Shown here piece by piece: positions 24,619-36,041 of a DNA stretch of 64,000 nt. Both the position numbers and the translations under genes were made by a program. Under the pieces are notes generated by a model. It worked only from the letters and a program-made list of their open reading frames with translations, was not told the DNA's origin and made no database searches. The stretch spans positions 213,802,652-213,866,651 of the forward strand of contig NC_084793.1 in assembly GCF_963169125.1 (NCBI RefSeq), in the 5' to 3' direction. This DNA comes from Humulus lupulus. Taxonomy: Eukaryota; Streptophyta; Magnoliopsida; Rosales; Cannabaceae. The first letter of the stretch is position 1. Each line of letters begins with the position of its first letter.

Positions 24619-26792
24619 ATGGAAAAGACTACCAAGAAGACTGGACAGGCTGCCGCTGCACCATCCCATCCTCCTCCCCTAAATATGGCTGAAGACGAAC
24701 CTCATTTGGAGTTCGATGAGGAGGAGGTGGACTCTGAGACCCTGAAGACAACACTGGGGGTGTTTCAAGATGAGTTGGCCACTTTTAAGGCCAATCAGGA
24801 GAGTGCCGATGAGATAATGATGTCACATCAAAGGGAGATAGAGTGCCAGCGCCAAGAGCTAAGCGAGTGATAGGCAGAGATGGACCGTCGGCAGAGGGAT
24901 GCCATGGCAACCCTTGAAGCAGCCATCCAGTTGGCTAGGAATCAGACTGCGCCAGCCTTGCAGCCTAATCAACCCCTAAGCGGGCCACCTCAAAGGGATC
25001 CCAATCCTAGCCCTCCACTCCAGCCAATAATCCCTCAGAGGCCAGAGCAGCCACCTATGCCTCAGGATTATAACCCACCTAGGGATCCTAAGATGCAGCC
25101 TCCGTCTCAGGCTGGTCGAGGCAATCCCCTGCGCCCGAGGCAAAATAGGGCCAGGCAACAGCCGCGCAGCCCTAGACGCCCAGGGGGTGAAGAGCCGCAT
25201 CCACTGAGCAAGGGGCAGCATCCTTATGCCAACAGAAGGAACTCAGAGACAGGCTCTGCGGTCAGGGGCCCTCCACAGCATGACAATGCACGGGGACCCA
25301 CCGACCAACGCAGGCCTCCCCCTAACGCTCGAGAAACGCCAGCCCAAGTAGGCAATAGGGGAAACAGTCGGTCCCACCATTTCCAGTCAAGGTTCAGAGA
25401 TGGCCACGGCTACAATGAGGCCGACTCAGGTAGAGGAAATGCTGGTCGGAGGAACGAAGAGAGAGGTGGAGGCAGGAGCCCCCCACCTAGAGAAGACAGA
25501 CAAGCAGGCCATAATGCTGGGGGGCAGCCCAGACAAAATAACGTCTTTAGCCGGCTCGGAGCCAGTGAGCAGCGACAAAGAGATGATGACTTGAGGGATG
25601 TACTCAACGACCGTCGAGAAAGGCATGATGAGTACATTCCCACAGCACCAGAGGCCCCAGCAATTCCTAAAGCCATTCAGGCTCAAATCGATGACCTGAA
25701 CCAGGCTGTGCAGCAGCTGGTCGGGGGGCAAACATCGCACATCGAGTACGATCGGAGGAGAGGCACCCCTTTCGTACAAAGGATTGCTGTGGCAGAAACC
25801 CCCAGCAAGTTCAAGATGCCGACTCTGCCAAATTTCGACGGGTATGGAGACTCGGTATCTCATGTAAAAAAATTCGAGATACAGATGGACATTCAGAAAG
25901 TCTCTGAAGATGCTCGCTGCAGGATCTTCCCAGCAACCCTTTCTGATGCCGCCCAGGAGTGGTTCTTTAAGTTCCCTCCTGCAAGTATAGTATCCTGGGA
26001 GATGTTCGTGAAGGAGTTTTACAGACAGTTCTATGCAGGTCGTGTGCACCCCACCGAGGCAAACCAACTGGTCGAGATACGCCAGAAAGAGGGGGAGCCC
26101 TTGAAAGAATATGTTCAGCGCTTCATGCGAGCCGCAGCAAGAGCCAAGACTGTGGGCGATGAAGGCAAGATGATGGCACTAACCGCTGGGGTTAGGCACC
26201 ATTCTCCCCTCTGGAGTAGCCTCAGGAAGCATGGGATTAAGAGTACCCATGAGTTTTTAGATAGAGCTGATCAGTACATCAAGCTCAAGGACGCGATTGC
26301 CAATGAAGGGAAATTGCCAGCAAAGGACAAGGGGCCTAAAGAAGAATCCGCCAAAGCCGCCAACGGGTCTAAGCCCAATGGCAATGGCAATGGCAAAGGC
26401 AACGGGAATGGCAACGGTAAGAATGGTGGAAAGTGGGCGAGCAACGAACCCTCGACCTCCGAGAGTAAACGCCCCAAAAATAATCGGTATGAACCGAAAT
26501 TCACCAATTACACTGCCCTTGTTGAAAGCCAAGCCGAGGTTTACCAAGCGACCAGCTCGAGCGTTCCCTACAAACGACTCGCACTAATAAGAAAAGATAT
26601 CTCCAAGAGAGATTCAACAAAGTTCTGTCGTTATCTAACGACTATGGGCACGACACCAATGAGTGTAACCAGCTGAAGGATGATATTGAGTTCCTAATAA
26701 GACAAGGACATTTAAGAAGATATGTACGAGCCGCGGGAGGCTCTCAGCGAGAGGCTCCGGGTGGCAACGAGTCGACGCCTGCACGCCAACGC
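24619..26792 (+). pseudogene. gag of the outer Tat element, one stop and one frameshift
   Basis: ATG at 24619. An in-frame TGA at 24868-24870 separates an acidic N-terminal 83 residues from the rest (24880-26676). The middle is a Pro/Arg/Gln-rich low-complexity region (24960-25560). The retrotransposon gag domain lies about 25800-26290 (SKFKMPTLPNFDGYGD, DAAQEWFFKFPP, EFYRQFYAGR, EYVQRFMRAAARA). A Gly/Asn/Lys run (26375-26425) follows. At about 26632 one base is missing compared with the second copy (tatctaacg versus tatcataacg), which breaks the zinc-binding-like CRYHNDYGHDTNEC motif. The remnant continues in another frame as NECNQLKDDIEFLIRQGHLRRYVR. Gag normally forms the particle and binds RNA. 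Confidence 0.85.
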
Positions 26793-27548
26793 TTGCCACC
26801 ATTACAGCCAGCTCCTGTGGTAGGTACCCTACTCACCATCTACAGAGGCCCGCATCTTGCAAGAGATAGTGGAAAAGGGAGGGAACGATATGCTCGAACC
26901 CTATGCCACGACCAGGACATTGAGATGATGAGTGTCGAGGATCGTGCACCAAAAAAGGCTCTAACAGAGGAGGAACTAATCACCTTCTCTGACGACGACG
27001 CCCAGCATGTGCGATTCCCGCACTCCGATCCACTGGTCGTGGATGTACAAATTGCAAATATGATGGTGAAAAGGGTGTTGGTCGATATGGGAAGTTCGGT
27101 CAACATCCTATATAAGCCCTCGCTAGAAAGGATGAAATTGTCTGTTAAGGACCTGGAGCCATGCAACCAAACCATTGATGGTTTCTCCAGAGAAGGGCTC
27201 GCCCCAGTGGGGTCAATTAGACTCCTAGTCACAGCAGGCACTGCACCTGCTAACAGGACATTACTCACTACTTTCATAGTAGTTAATTGTCCTTCAGTGT
27301 ACAATGCTGTGATAGGGAGACCAATTCTAGTCGACCTCCGAGCCGTCACTTCTATATGGCACCTCGCCATGAAATTCCCAACGGACGCAAGGATAGGATG
27401 CATGTTGGGAAACCAAAGGGAAGCGAGGGAGTGCTACAACGCCTTGATCACCAAGGCAAAGAAGGGTGTATCGAGAGATGCCACCGGGAAAGAGTTGCAA
27501 ATGGCAACTGATGTTCAAGCCCGCTCAGGTGATAATCTCACCAAATAG
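26793..27548 (+). pseudogene. Protease region of the outer Tat element
   Basis: Open for 251 residues. The aspartic protease core is at 27060-27330 (VLVDMGSSVNILY, then YNAVIGRPIL). The catalytic triplet reads D-M-G where the family and the second copy (31725-31737) have D-T-G, so the enzyme is probably dead. It was originally part of a Gag-Pol frame; the separate frame results from the shift upstream. Confidence 0.8.
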
Positions 27549-29848
27549 GGTGTTGCCCAAAGTGAGGATAGAGACCTAGATCCTCGCTTTAGGGATTTTG
27601 AAGAAGAAGTGGGCCCCATCGAGGACCTTGAAGAGGTCCAACTCGATGAGGAAAATTCGATCAGAGTTGTGAAAGTCGGTAAAAACCTAGAGACAACAAC
27701 CAAACACGCACTAGTGGAGTTCTTAAGGAGGAACTAGGATGTCTTTGCCTGGTCGCATAAAGACATGGTCGGGATAGATCCGGCAATCATTAGCCATGTC
27801 CTGAACATTGACAAAAGCTTTCCACCTGTGCAACAAAAAAGAAGGCTACTCGAAAAAGACAGATCAAAGGCTTTGAAAGAGGAAGTCGAGAAGCTGAAGG
27901 AGAATGGGTTCATCAGGGTGGCATTTTATCCATCGTGGGTCTCCAATCCCGTACTCATGCCCAAGCCGAACGGCAAGTGGCGTACGTGCATGGATTTTAC
28001 AGACCTAAATAAAGCCTGCCCTAAAGATTGCTTCCCACTCCCGAGGATCTACCAACTGGTCGATGCCACTGCAAGTCATGAGATCCTCTCATTCATGGAT
28101 GCATACTCGATGTATAATCAAATCAGTATACATCCCCCTGATGAGGATCACACTAGCTTTTGAACCGATACAGGGCTCTACTATTACAAAGTGATGCCCT
28201 TTGGTTTCAAAAACGCTGGTGTGACTTACCAAAGACTCGTCAACCACAAGTTTAAGGAGCTGATCGGTGCAAACATGGAGGTTTACGTCGACGACATGCT
28301 GGTTAAGTCGAAGAAAGCAGAAGGGCATGTACGGGATTTGCATGAATGATTCAACGTCCTTAATAAAGATAGGATGAAGTTAAATCCCCTTAAATGCTCC
28401 TTCGGGGTAGGATTAGGGAAGTTCTTGGGATTCATAGTTAACTCAAGAGGAATTGAAGCTAATCCCGAGAAGATAAAAGCCCTGATCGAGATGAAGTCTC
28501 TAGTGAAGATTAAGGATGTCCAAAGCCTGACCGGGAGAATTGCTGCTCTAAGTAGATTTATTTCAAAATCAATGGACAAGTGCGTCCCATTTTTCAATCT
28601 ACTCAGAGGCAATAAGAAATTTGAATAGACAGATGAGTGCGAACAGGCCTTTCAAGCACTAAAAATGCATATGGCGCAGCCACCCATCCTGTCGAAGCCG
28701 GTCGATAAAGAGACTTTGTTCATCTACCTGGCAATCACATATTACGCTGCTAGTGCTGTTCTGGTGAGAGAAGAAGAAGGTGTGCAAAAGGCTATCTATT
28801 ACATAAGCAAAGGGCTGATTGGAGTAAAATTGAGATATCCCCCCATCGAAAGGTTAGCCTACTGCTTAGTATTGGCCTCTAGGAAGCTGCGACCTTACTT
28901 CTAAGCTCATCTGATTACGGTATTGACCGACCTCTTCAGCAAGTCCTATAGAAGCCAGAGGCTATCGAAAGATTACTAAAGTGGGCAGTCGAGCTCGGGC
29001 AGTTCGACATATCTTACCTACTGCGAGCAGCAATAAAAGGACAAGCCTTAGCTGACTTCATCGCTGAGTTCATAGAGCCCGCGGGTGGCGAGCAGATTAA
29101 GGAGCCCAGCGAGCCTGAATGTCAAACCCAAGCACCCTCATGGAAATTGTTCACAGACAGTTCATCTAATGAATCCCATGCAGGAGCAGGAGTGATATTG
29201 ATAATGCCGGAAGGGCATCGAATTCACTGTGCAATAAGATTTGACTTCACTGCCTCTAACAATGAGGCTGAATATGATGCATTACTCGCTGGACTATAAT
29301 TAGCCAAGGATATGAACATAAAAGCGCTTGACGTCTATAGTGATTCTCAGCTAGTCGTAAATCAAATCTTGGGAGAGTATCAGGCGCGAGGATTGAAGAT
29401 GGTCGCCTATCTAAACAAAGCAAAGGATCTGTTAGCCCAGTTCGACAGATACACTCTCCAACAAGTACCTTGCGATCAGAATTCCAACACGGACGCTTTG
29501 GCAAAGTTGGAAAGTGCAAAGGACGCTGACATTCTGAACATAGTGCCAGTCGAGCGACTATCCATGCCCAGCTTCCAAGCAGCAGAAACCACTCTGGTCA
29601 TCCAAATGACGGATACATGGATGGCGCCATATGTAGAGTATCTATCAAGCGGCGTGCTACCAGCAGACAGAAACAAAGCTAGGACCCTTCAGCGGCAAGC
29701 TGCTAGGTATATCCTGGTCGATGGAATCCTGTACCAAAGGGGATACTCACTGCCACTTCTCAGGTGTATTACAAAGGAGAAAGCCAAAGAGTTGATGAAG
29801 GAGGTACACGAAGGTTTTTGCGGGGACCACGCTGGGGGACAAACCCTC
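27549..29848 (+). pseudogene. RT and two RNase H domains of the outer Tat element, ends abruptly
   Basis: 27765-28163 is open, with VQQKRRLLEKDR and NGKWRTCMDFTDLNKACPKD (RT fingers/palm). A stop at 28162 precedes VMPFGFKNAG and YVDDMLVKSK (28265-28315), the RT catalytic motif. Thumb and connection are at 28374-28628. The Ty3-type RNase H follows (28665-28904, then decayed). A second, RNase H1-like domain is at 29140-29510 (LFTDSSSNE, NEAEYDALLAGL, YSDSQLVVNQ, NSNTDALAKL), giving the D-E-D-D set. Two RNase H domains are a mark of the Tat lineage. The frame reaches integrase H2C2 (HEGFCGDHAGG) and at about 29848 jumps into gag sequence of the second element. Confidence 0.85.
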
Positions 29849-31531
29849 TGAGCAGAGGACAGTGTCCTCCTGGTAACAGGAGGAACTCAAAGTTAGGCTC
29901 TGCGGTCCGAGGCCCCCGACGGCATGATAATGCACAGGGACCTACCGACCAACGCAGGCCACCCTCTAACGCTCAGGAGGTTCCAGCCCGGGAAGGCAAC
30001 CGAGGGAACAATCGATCCCACCATAGCCAATCAAGATTCAGAGATGGCCATGGCTATAATGAGGCCAACTCAGGCAGAGGAAATATCGGTCGGAGGAATG
30101 AAGAAAGAGGTGGAGGCAGAAGCCTGCCACCTCGGGATGACCAACCCGAAAGACGGGATGCTGGGGGGCAGCCCAGACAAAATAACGTCTTTAACCAGCT
30201 CGGAGCTAGCGAGCAGCGGAGGAGAGACGAGGATTTAAGAGACATACTCAACGATCGTCGGGAGCAACACGACGAGTACGTCCCCCCCAGCACCAAAGGC
30301 CCCGACGATTCCTGGCGCCGTGCAGGCCCAGATAGATGCCCTCAACCAAGCAGTGCAGTAGCTGGTCAGGGGACGAACATCTTCTATCGACCACGATAGG
30401 AGAAAGGGCACTCCTTTCGTCCAGAGGATAGCTATGGCAAAAACTCCTAGCAAGTTTAAGATGCCTACGCTTCCAAACTTTGACGGGTATGGTGACCCGG
30501 TATCTCACGTCAACAACTTTGAGATACAAATGGACATTCAGAAAGTGTCTGAAGACGCTCGGTGCAGGATCTTCCCTGCAACACTTTCTGATGCCGCATA
30601 GGAGTGGTTTTTCAAATTCCCTCCTGCAAGTATAGTTTCCTGGGAAATGTTCGTAAAGGAGTTTTACGGACAGTTCTACGCGGGTCGTGTGTACTCGACT
30701 GAGGCAAATCAGCTGGTTGAAATACGCCAGCAAGACGGAGAACCACTGAAGGACTACGTCCAGCGCTTTATGCGAGCAGCTGCTGGAGCGAAAATAGTGG
30801 GAGATGAAGGCAAAATGATGGCCATAACCGCGGGGGTTAAGCGCTGCACGCCTCTCTGGGACAGCCTCAGAAAACATGGAGTCAGAACTACCCATGAATT
30901 TTTGGATCAATCTGATCGATATATAAAGCTCGAGGATTCCATCGCCAATGAAGGGAAGCCCCCAGGCAAGGACAAGGGGACTGCTGAGCCCGCCAAAGCC
31001 GCCAATGGGTCCAAACCCAACGGCAATGGAAAAGGCAACGGGAACGCCAACGAAAATGGCAAGAATGGGGGGAAACGGCCGCACAATGAGCCTTCCACCT
31101 CTGACAATAAACGAGCCAAGGGTAATCGTTATGAACCACGGTTCACTAACTACACCACCCTTATTGAGTCTCGGGGAGAGGTTTATCAGGCCACGAGTTT
31201 CAGTGTGCCTTATAAGAAACCTGCTCCCATTCAGAAGGATATTTCGAGAAGAGATACTACCAAATTCTGTCGTTATCATAACGACTACGGACATGATACC
31301 AATGAATGCAACCAGCTGAAGGATGAGATCGAGTTCCTTATTAGACAAGGACACTTGAGAAGATATATACGGGCCTCAGGAAATTCCCAACGAGAAGCTC
31401 CAGGTGGCAACGAGCAAGCGCCCACACACCAACGCTCGCCACCTTTGCAGCCTGATCCCGTAACTGGCACATTGTTAACCATCTGCAGAGGCTCGCACCT
31501 CGCAGGAAACAACGGAAAGGCCAGAGAATGA
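29849..31531 (+). pseudogene. gag of the second Tat element, 5'-truncated
   Basis: The reading matches outer gag from NRRNSETGSAVRG onward. An extra C in a C-run near 30287 shifts the frame. TAG stops replace Gln codons at about 30358 and 30599. From 30647 to 31531 the frame is open, with EFYGQFYAGRVYSTEANQ, a Gly/Asn/Lys-rich run (31015-31075) and an intact FCRYHNDYGHDTNECNQ motif (31265-31310). A TGA at 31529 replaces Arg in a conserved REYARTL-like stretch. Confidence 0.8.
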
Positions 31532-32190
31532 TATGCTCGGACTCTGCGCCACGACTAGGACATCGAGATTATGACTGTGGATGACCGCGCGCCAAAAAAG
31601 GCTCGGTTAGAAGAAGGCGAAATAACCTTCTCTGATAGCGACGCCCAACACGTCCGGTTCCCACATTCCGATCCGCTGGTCGTGGATATCCAAATGGCCA
31701 ATATGATGGTGAAGAGAGTGCTAGTTGATACAGGAAGTTCGGTGAACATCCTGTATAAGTCTTCGCTGGAATGCATGAAGTTGTCCGTTAAGGACTTGGA
31801 GCCCTGCAACCAAACAATATACGATTTCTCTAGTGAGGGACTCGCCCTAGCAGGGTCAATCAGACTACCAGTGACAACTGGTACAGTGCCTGCTACCAGG
31901 ACATTACTCGCTACCTTCATAGTAGTCGATTGTCCTTCGGCGTACAATGCCGTCATTGGGAGGCCTATCCTGGTTGATCTTCGAGCCGTCACCTCTATAT
32001 GGCACTTAGCCATGAATTCCCGACAGACGCAGGGGTAGGACGCGTGTTGGAAAATCAAAGGGAGGCCAGGGAGTGCTACAACGCCTCAGTCACGAAGGCG
32101 AAGAAGGGAACATCAAAGAGCACTCCCCCAGATAGGTTGCAGATGGCTATCGATACACAAGCCCAATCTGGTGATGAAGTCACCAAATAG
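31532..32190 (+). pseudogene. Protease of the second Tat element
   Basis: 31571-32038 carries VDDRAPKKARLEE and the intact aspartic protease site VLVDTGSSVNILY (31715-31755), then AYNAVIGRPILVDLRAVTS. A one-base shift near 32030 moves the continuation to 31999-32190 (ENQREARECYNASVTKAK), which ends at TAG where the outer copy also stops (27546). The shared stop may mark a real Gag-Pro/Pol boundary or a shared lesion. Confidence 0.75.
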
Positions 32191-33489
32191 AGTGTTGCCC
32201 AAAGTGAGGATAGAGATTTAGATCCTCGCTTTGGAGAATTTGAGGAAAATGTTGGACCCGTCGAGGACCTGGAAGAGGTCCAACTTGACGAAGAAGACCC
32301 GACCAGAGTCGTGAAGGTCGGGAAAAACTTAGAACCAACCACGAAGCATGCACTAGTGGAGTTTTGCGGAAGAACCAGGAAGTCTTCGCCTGGTCACACA
32401 AAGACATGGCTGGGATAGATCCTACAGTTAACAGCCATGTCCTGAACATAGACAAGAGTTTTCCACCCGTGCAACAAAAAAGAAGGGTACTCGATAAGGA
32501 TCGGTCAAGAGCCTTAAAAGAAGAAGTTGAAAGATTAAAGGAGAATGGTTTCATCAGGGTGGTGTTTTATCCATCGTGGGTCTCTAATCCAGTGTTGGTT
32601 TCCAAGCCTAACGGCAAATGGCAAACCTGTGTGGATTTCACAGACCTCAATAAAGCCTGCCCGAAGGATTGCTTCCCACTCCCAAGGATCGACTAGTTGG
32701 TCGATGCTACTGCAGGACATGAGATCCTCTCCTTCATGGATGCATACTCAGGCTACAATCAGATCAGCATGCATCCCCTTGACGAGGATCACACCAGCTT
32801 TCGGACCGATACAGGATTATACTGTTATAAAGTGATGCCCTTCGGACTGAAAAATGCAGGTGCGACTTACCATCGACTGGTTAACCACATGTTTAAAGAG
32901 TTGATCGGAGTAAACATGGAGGTGTACGTGGATGACATGCTGGTAAAGTCGAAAAAAGCAAGGACATGTGAAGGTTTTACAAGAGTGTTTCGATGTATTG
33001 AACAAGTACCAGATGAAACTAAATCCTCTCAAATGTTCCTTCGGAGTTGGATCAGGGAAATTTTTGGGGTTCATCGTTAATTCAAGAGGAATCGAGGCCA
33101 ACCCCGACAAAATAAAAGCCCCGATTGACATGAAATCGCCAGAGAGGATCACGGATGTACAAAGTTTAACTGGGAGAATTACAACCCTAAATAGATTCAT
33201 TTCTAAGTCAACGGATAAGTGCGTCCCTTTCTTCAATCTACTTAGAGGCAACAAGAAGTTTGAATGGACAGGAGACTGCGAGCAAGCTTTTCAGGCCTTA
33301 AAAGCCCATATGGCACAGCCTCCTATTTTGTTAAAGCCTATCGAAGGAGAAACTTTGTTCATTTACCTGGCGATCACTGAAGTTGCTGCTAGTGCGGTAC
33401 TAGTACGAGAGGAAGAAGGCGTACAAAAGGCGGTTTACTATGCAAGCAAGAGGCTAATCGGAGCAGAACTGAGATATCCTCCCATCTAA
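32191..33489 (+). pseudogene. Reverse transcriptase of the second Tat element
   Basis: 32364-32696 has VQQKRRVLDKDR and NGKWQTCVDFTDLNKACPKD. A TAG at 32694 follows PRID. 32697-33080 has SFMDAYSGYNQI, VMPFGLKNAGATY and the catalytic YVDDMLVKSK (32925-32955). A one-base shift near 32965 moves the thumb/connection to 32968-33489 (NPLKCSFGVGSGKFLGFIV, SLTGRI). The same block opens the Ty3-type RNase H (FIYLAITEVAASAVLVRE). A TAA replaces Glu after YPPI at 33487. With only three lesions it is better preserved than the outer copy. Confidence 0.85.
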
Positions 33490-34539
33490 AGGTTAGCTTA
33501 TTGTTTAATCTTGGCCTCAAGGAAGCTACGTCCTTACTTCCAAGCCCATCCCATTACAATCTTAACTGATCAACCCCTTCGGCAAGTCCTCCAAAAACCG
33601 GAGGCGGCTGGGCGTTTATTAAAATGGGCAGTCGAACTAGGGCAGTTCGATATTACATATTCACCGCGAGCAGCAGTGAAAGGACAAGTCTTGGCTGATC
33701 TTATTGCAGAGTTCACCGAGCTCCCAGACAACGAGCAGTGCGAAAATCCTAGTGCGCCCGAGCCCCAAGATGAAGCTCCTTCATGGAAGTTATTCATGGA
33801 TGGATCTTCCAACGAATGTCACGCGGGAGCAGGAGTGAATTTGATAACGCCAGAGGGGCATCGATTTCACTGCACCATCAGGTTCAACTTCACAGTGTCG
33901 AATAATGAAGCCGAGTACGAAGCACTCCTCGCTGGATTAAGAATGGCAAAAGACATGAGTATAAAGGAGCTGGATATTTACAGGGATTCACAGCTGGTAG
34001 TGAATCAAGTTCTAGGGGAATATCAAGCACGAGGCCTCAAAATGGTGGCCTACTTGAACAAAACTAAAGATATGTTGGCCCAATTCAAGAAGTACACCCT
34101 CCAGCAAATACCTCGGGATCAGAATTCGAACGCAGATGCCTTAGCCAAACTCACAAGTGCGAAAGATGCTGACACTTTGAATATTGTACCAGTAGAAAGA
34201 TTGAGCGAGCCGAGCATACAAGCAAATGACACCAGCATGGAAATCCGGATGGGAGACACATGGATGGTGCCTTACTTGGAGTATCTTACAAATGGTATAC
34301 TACCAGCAGATAGGAACAAAGCCAGAACTATTCAAAGGCAGGCTGCTAGGTATATACTGGTCGATGGTGTTCTATACCGAAGGGGATATTCCATGCCACT
34401 GCTCAGATGTATTACACCAGAGAAAGCTAAGGAGCTAATTAGGGAAGTACATGAAGGCTTCTACGGGGATCACGCTGGGGGGGAAAAATTTGGCAAAAAA
34501 AATTCTGAGGCAGGGTTATTTCTGGTCGACTATGAATGA
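33490..34539 (+). pseudogene. Ty3-type RNase H end, second RNase H, and integrase zinc region (second Tat element)
   Basis: Open from 33511 for 342 residues. Residues 1-60 finish the connection/RNase H (ITILTDQPLRQVLQKPE, LKWAVELGQFDITY). The second RNase H is at about residues 90-215, with D in FMDGSSNE, E in NEAEYEALLAGL, D in YRDSQLVVNQ and D in NSNADALAKL, the full catalytic set. The integrase H2C2 domain begins with LVDGVLYRRGYSMPLLRC and HEGFYGDHAGG. A slip in the A-run at 34493-34503 sends the frame off before the CDKCQRF pair (34565-34585). Confidence 0.8.
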
Positions 34540-35433
34540 AGACTCAATGGAGTTTGTGTGAAAATGCGACAAGTGTCAGAGATTTTCTAAGATCCCGCGC
34601 GCTGCTCCCAACGAGTTGAAATAGATGCAGAGTCCTTGGCCTTTCGCAGTATGGGGTATAGACTTGATTGGATCCCTGCCAATGGGAAAGGGCGAAGTGA
34701 AGTACGCAGTTGTAGCAGTCGACTACTTCACCAAATGGGCTGAAGCTGAGCCACTCGCTACCATAACGACCAAAAAAGTTCTCGACTTTGTCATCAAAAA
34801 CATTGTTTGCCGATATGGTTTGCCTCGAAAAATTGTCTTAGACAACGACACCCAGTTTGACAGTGACTTATTCACAGACTTTTGCGAAAGTCACGGGATC
34901 ATTAAAAGCTTTTCTTCAGTCGCGCATCCACAAGAAAATGGGCAGGTCGAAGCAGTGAATAAAACGCTTAAAGACACCCTGAAGAAAAGACTTAAAGACG
35001 CTAAAGGAGCATGGCCAGAACAACTGCCTGAAGTACTCTGGTCGTATAGAACTTCTCATCGAACAGCGACAGGTCACACCCCGTTTTCCTTAGCATATGG
35101 GTATGAAGCTATGTTACCTGTCGAATTAGATCCCCCCTCACATCGACGCATTACATACGACCAGAGCCATAATAGCCAACTGATGATGGAGTCCCTAGAC
35201 TCAATTGAAGAAATACGAGAAAAAGCCCAACTCAACGTCAGCGACCTAGTGCTACGACGAGTTTTCTTGAATACCCGCGACCCCACTGCTGGAGTGCTCG
35301 AAACAAACTAGGAAGGACCTTATCAGATTGAAGAAGTCCTTCACCTAGGCACCTACAAAGTTGCACGCTTAAATGGAGATCTCGTTCCATGCTATTGGAA
35401 CGGTGAACACCTGCGCAAGTACTACCAATAAAC
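34540..35433 (+). pseudogene. Integrase of the second Tat element
   Basis: After the zinc-binding CDKCQRFSKIP and a TAG at 34621, the core is open at 34625-35311. Catalytic residues: D in GIDLIGSLP, D in VLDNDTQFDSD, E in HPQENGQVEAVNK. C-terminal [11 protein letters not shown] leads to a TAG (Asn-stop) at 35309-35311, and the tail EGPYQIEEV and NGEHLRKYYQ ends at 35431. Part of the C-terminal domain is missing relative to the outer copy, which has a VAAYQQKVARYFN-type segment (40560-40612). The SDNGTQF motif reads LDNDTQF here. Confidence 0.85.
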
Positions 35434-36041
35434 AGTCCTTTTTAAAGGACTGGCTTGTATTAATTTTTACTTTTTACAACTTTCGAAAAAGGGTTAGCCA
35501 CGTTGTATGGCTAATCGCTTATAAGTGTAAGATCTTTTTAAGATCACTCGTAAAGACATGTTTAGTCCATTATTAATACGAGATTATAAGGGACTGTGCG
35601 CAGCCAGTCATTCTTGCCAACCTTTGTAAATTTATTTTTACAAGTATTTGTTCATTACATGTGTTGTTTTGTTGTATTATAAATTCTACGTTTCCTATCG
35701 AGCAGTAATGTTCGCACAGGTCGTGGTCAAGCATACCAATAAGTATGTAAACACATGAACAAAATAAGTGAAAGCATGCTACGGTACTTAGAGTATTTTT
35801 CAAAATTTATATTTTGTTAAATCAAACCAAAGTACTATGTTAAGTTCGGTCATACGAACAGATGTTATAATAGGCAAAAAATATTATAGTATCAAAAAAG
35901 CATTCTGTTACACTGCGAGCAATACTGCTCGGATGTAATTGTTTAATTAAAAGTAAAGGAGCTGCCCTCACAGCAATAAAAACCAATTGTCTTTACAAAA
36001 CGACCCGTGGGCCATAAAAATGAAATAAAAGAAAAAAAATA
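35434..36041 (+). other. Spacer after pol, second Tat element
   Basis: AT-rich, non-coding, and related to 40757-41411 of the outer element (shared ttggcttgtat-aattttactttttaca, gtaaagacatgtttagtcca, acatgtgttg). It lies between the pol stop and the 3' end of the antisense gene and could hold that gene's terminator. I recognise no other signal. Confidence 0.6.

Noticed and set aside
25426..26067. Long minus-strand open frame across gag (213 codons), and a similar one at 30248-31354
   Set aside because: They mirror the coding strand of gag, whose biased codons keep the opposite frame open. They have no known motif, start context or splice sites, unlike the antisense gene further downstream.
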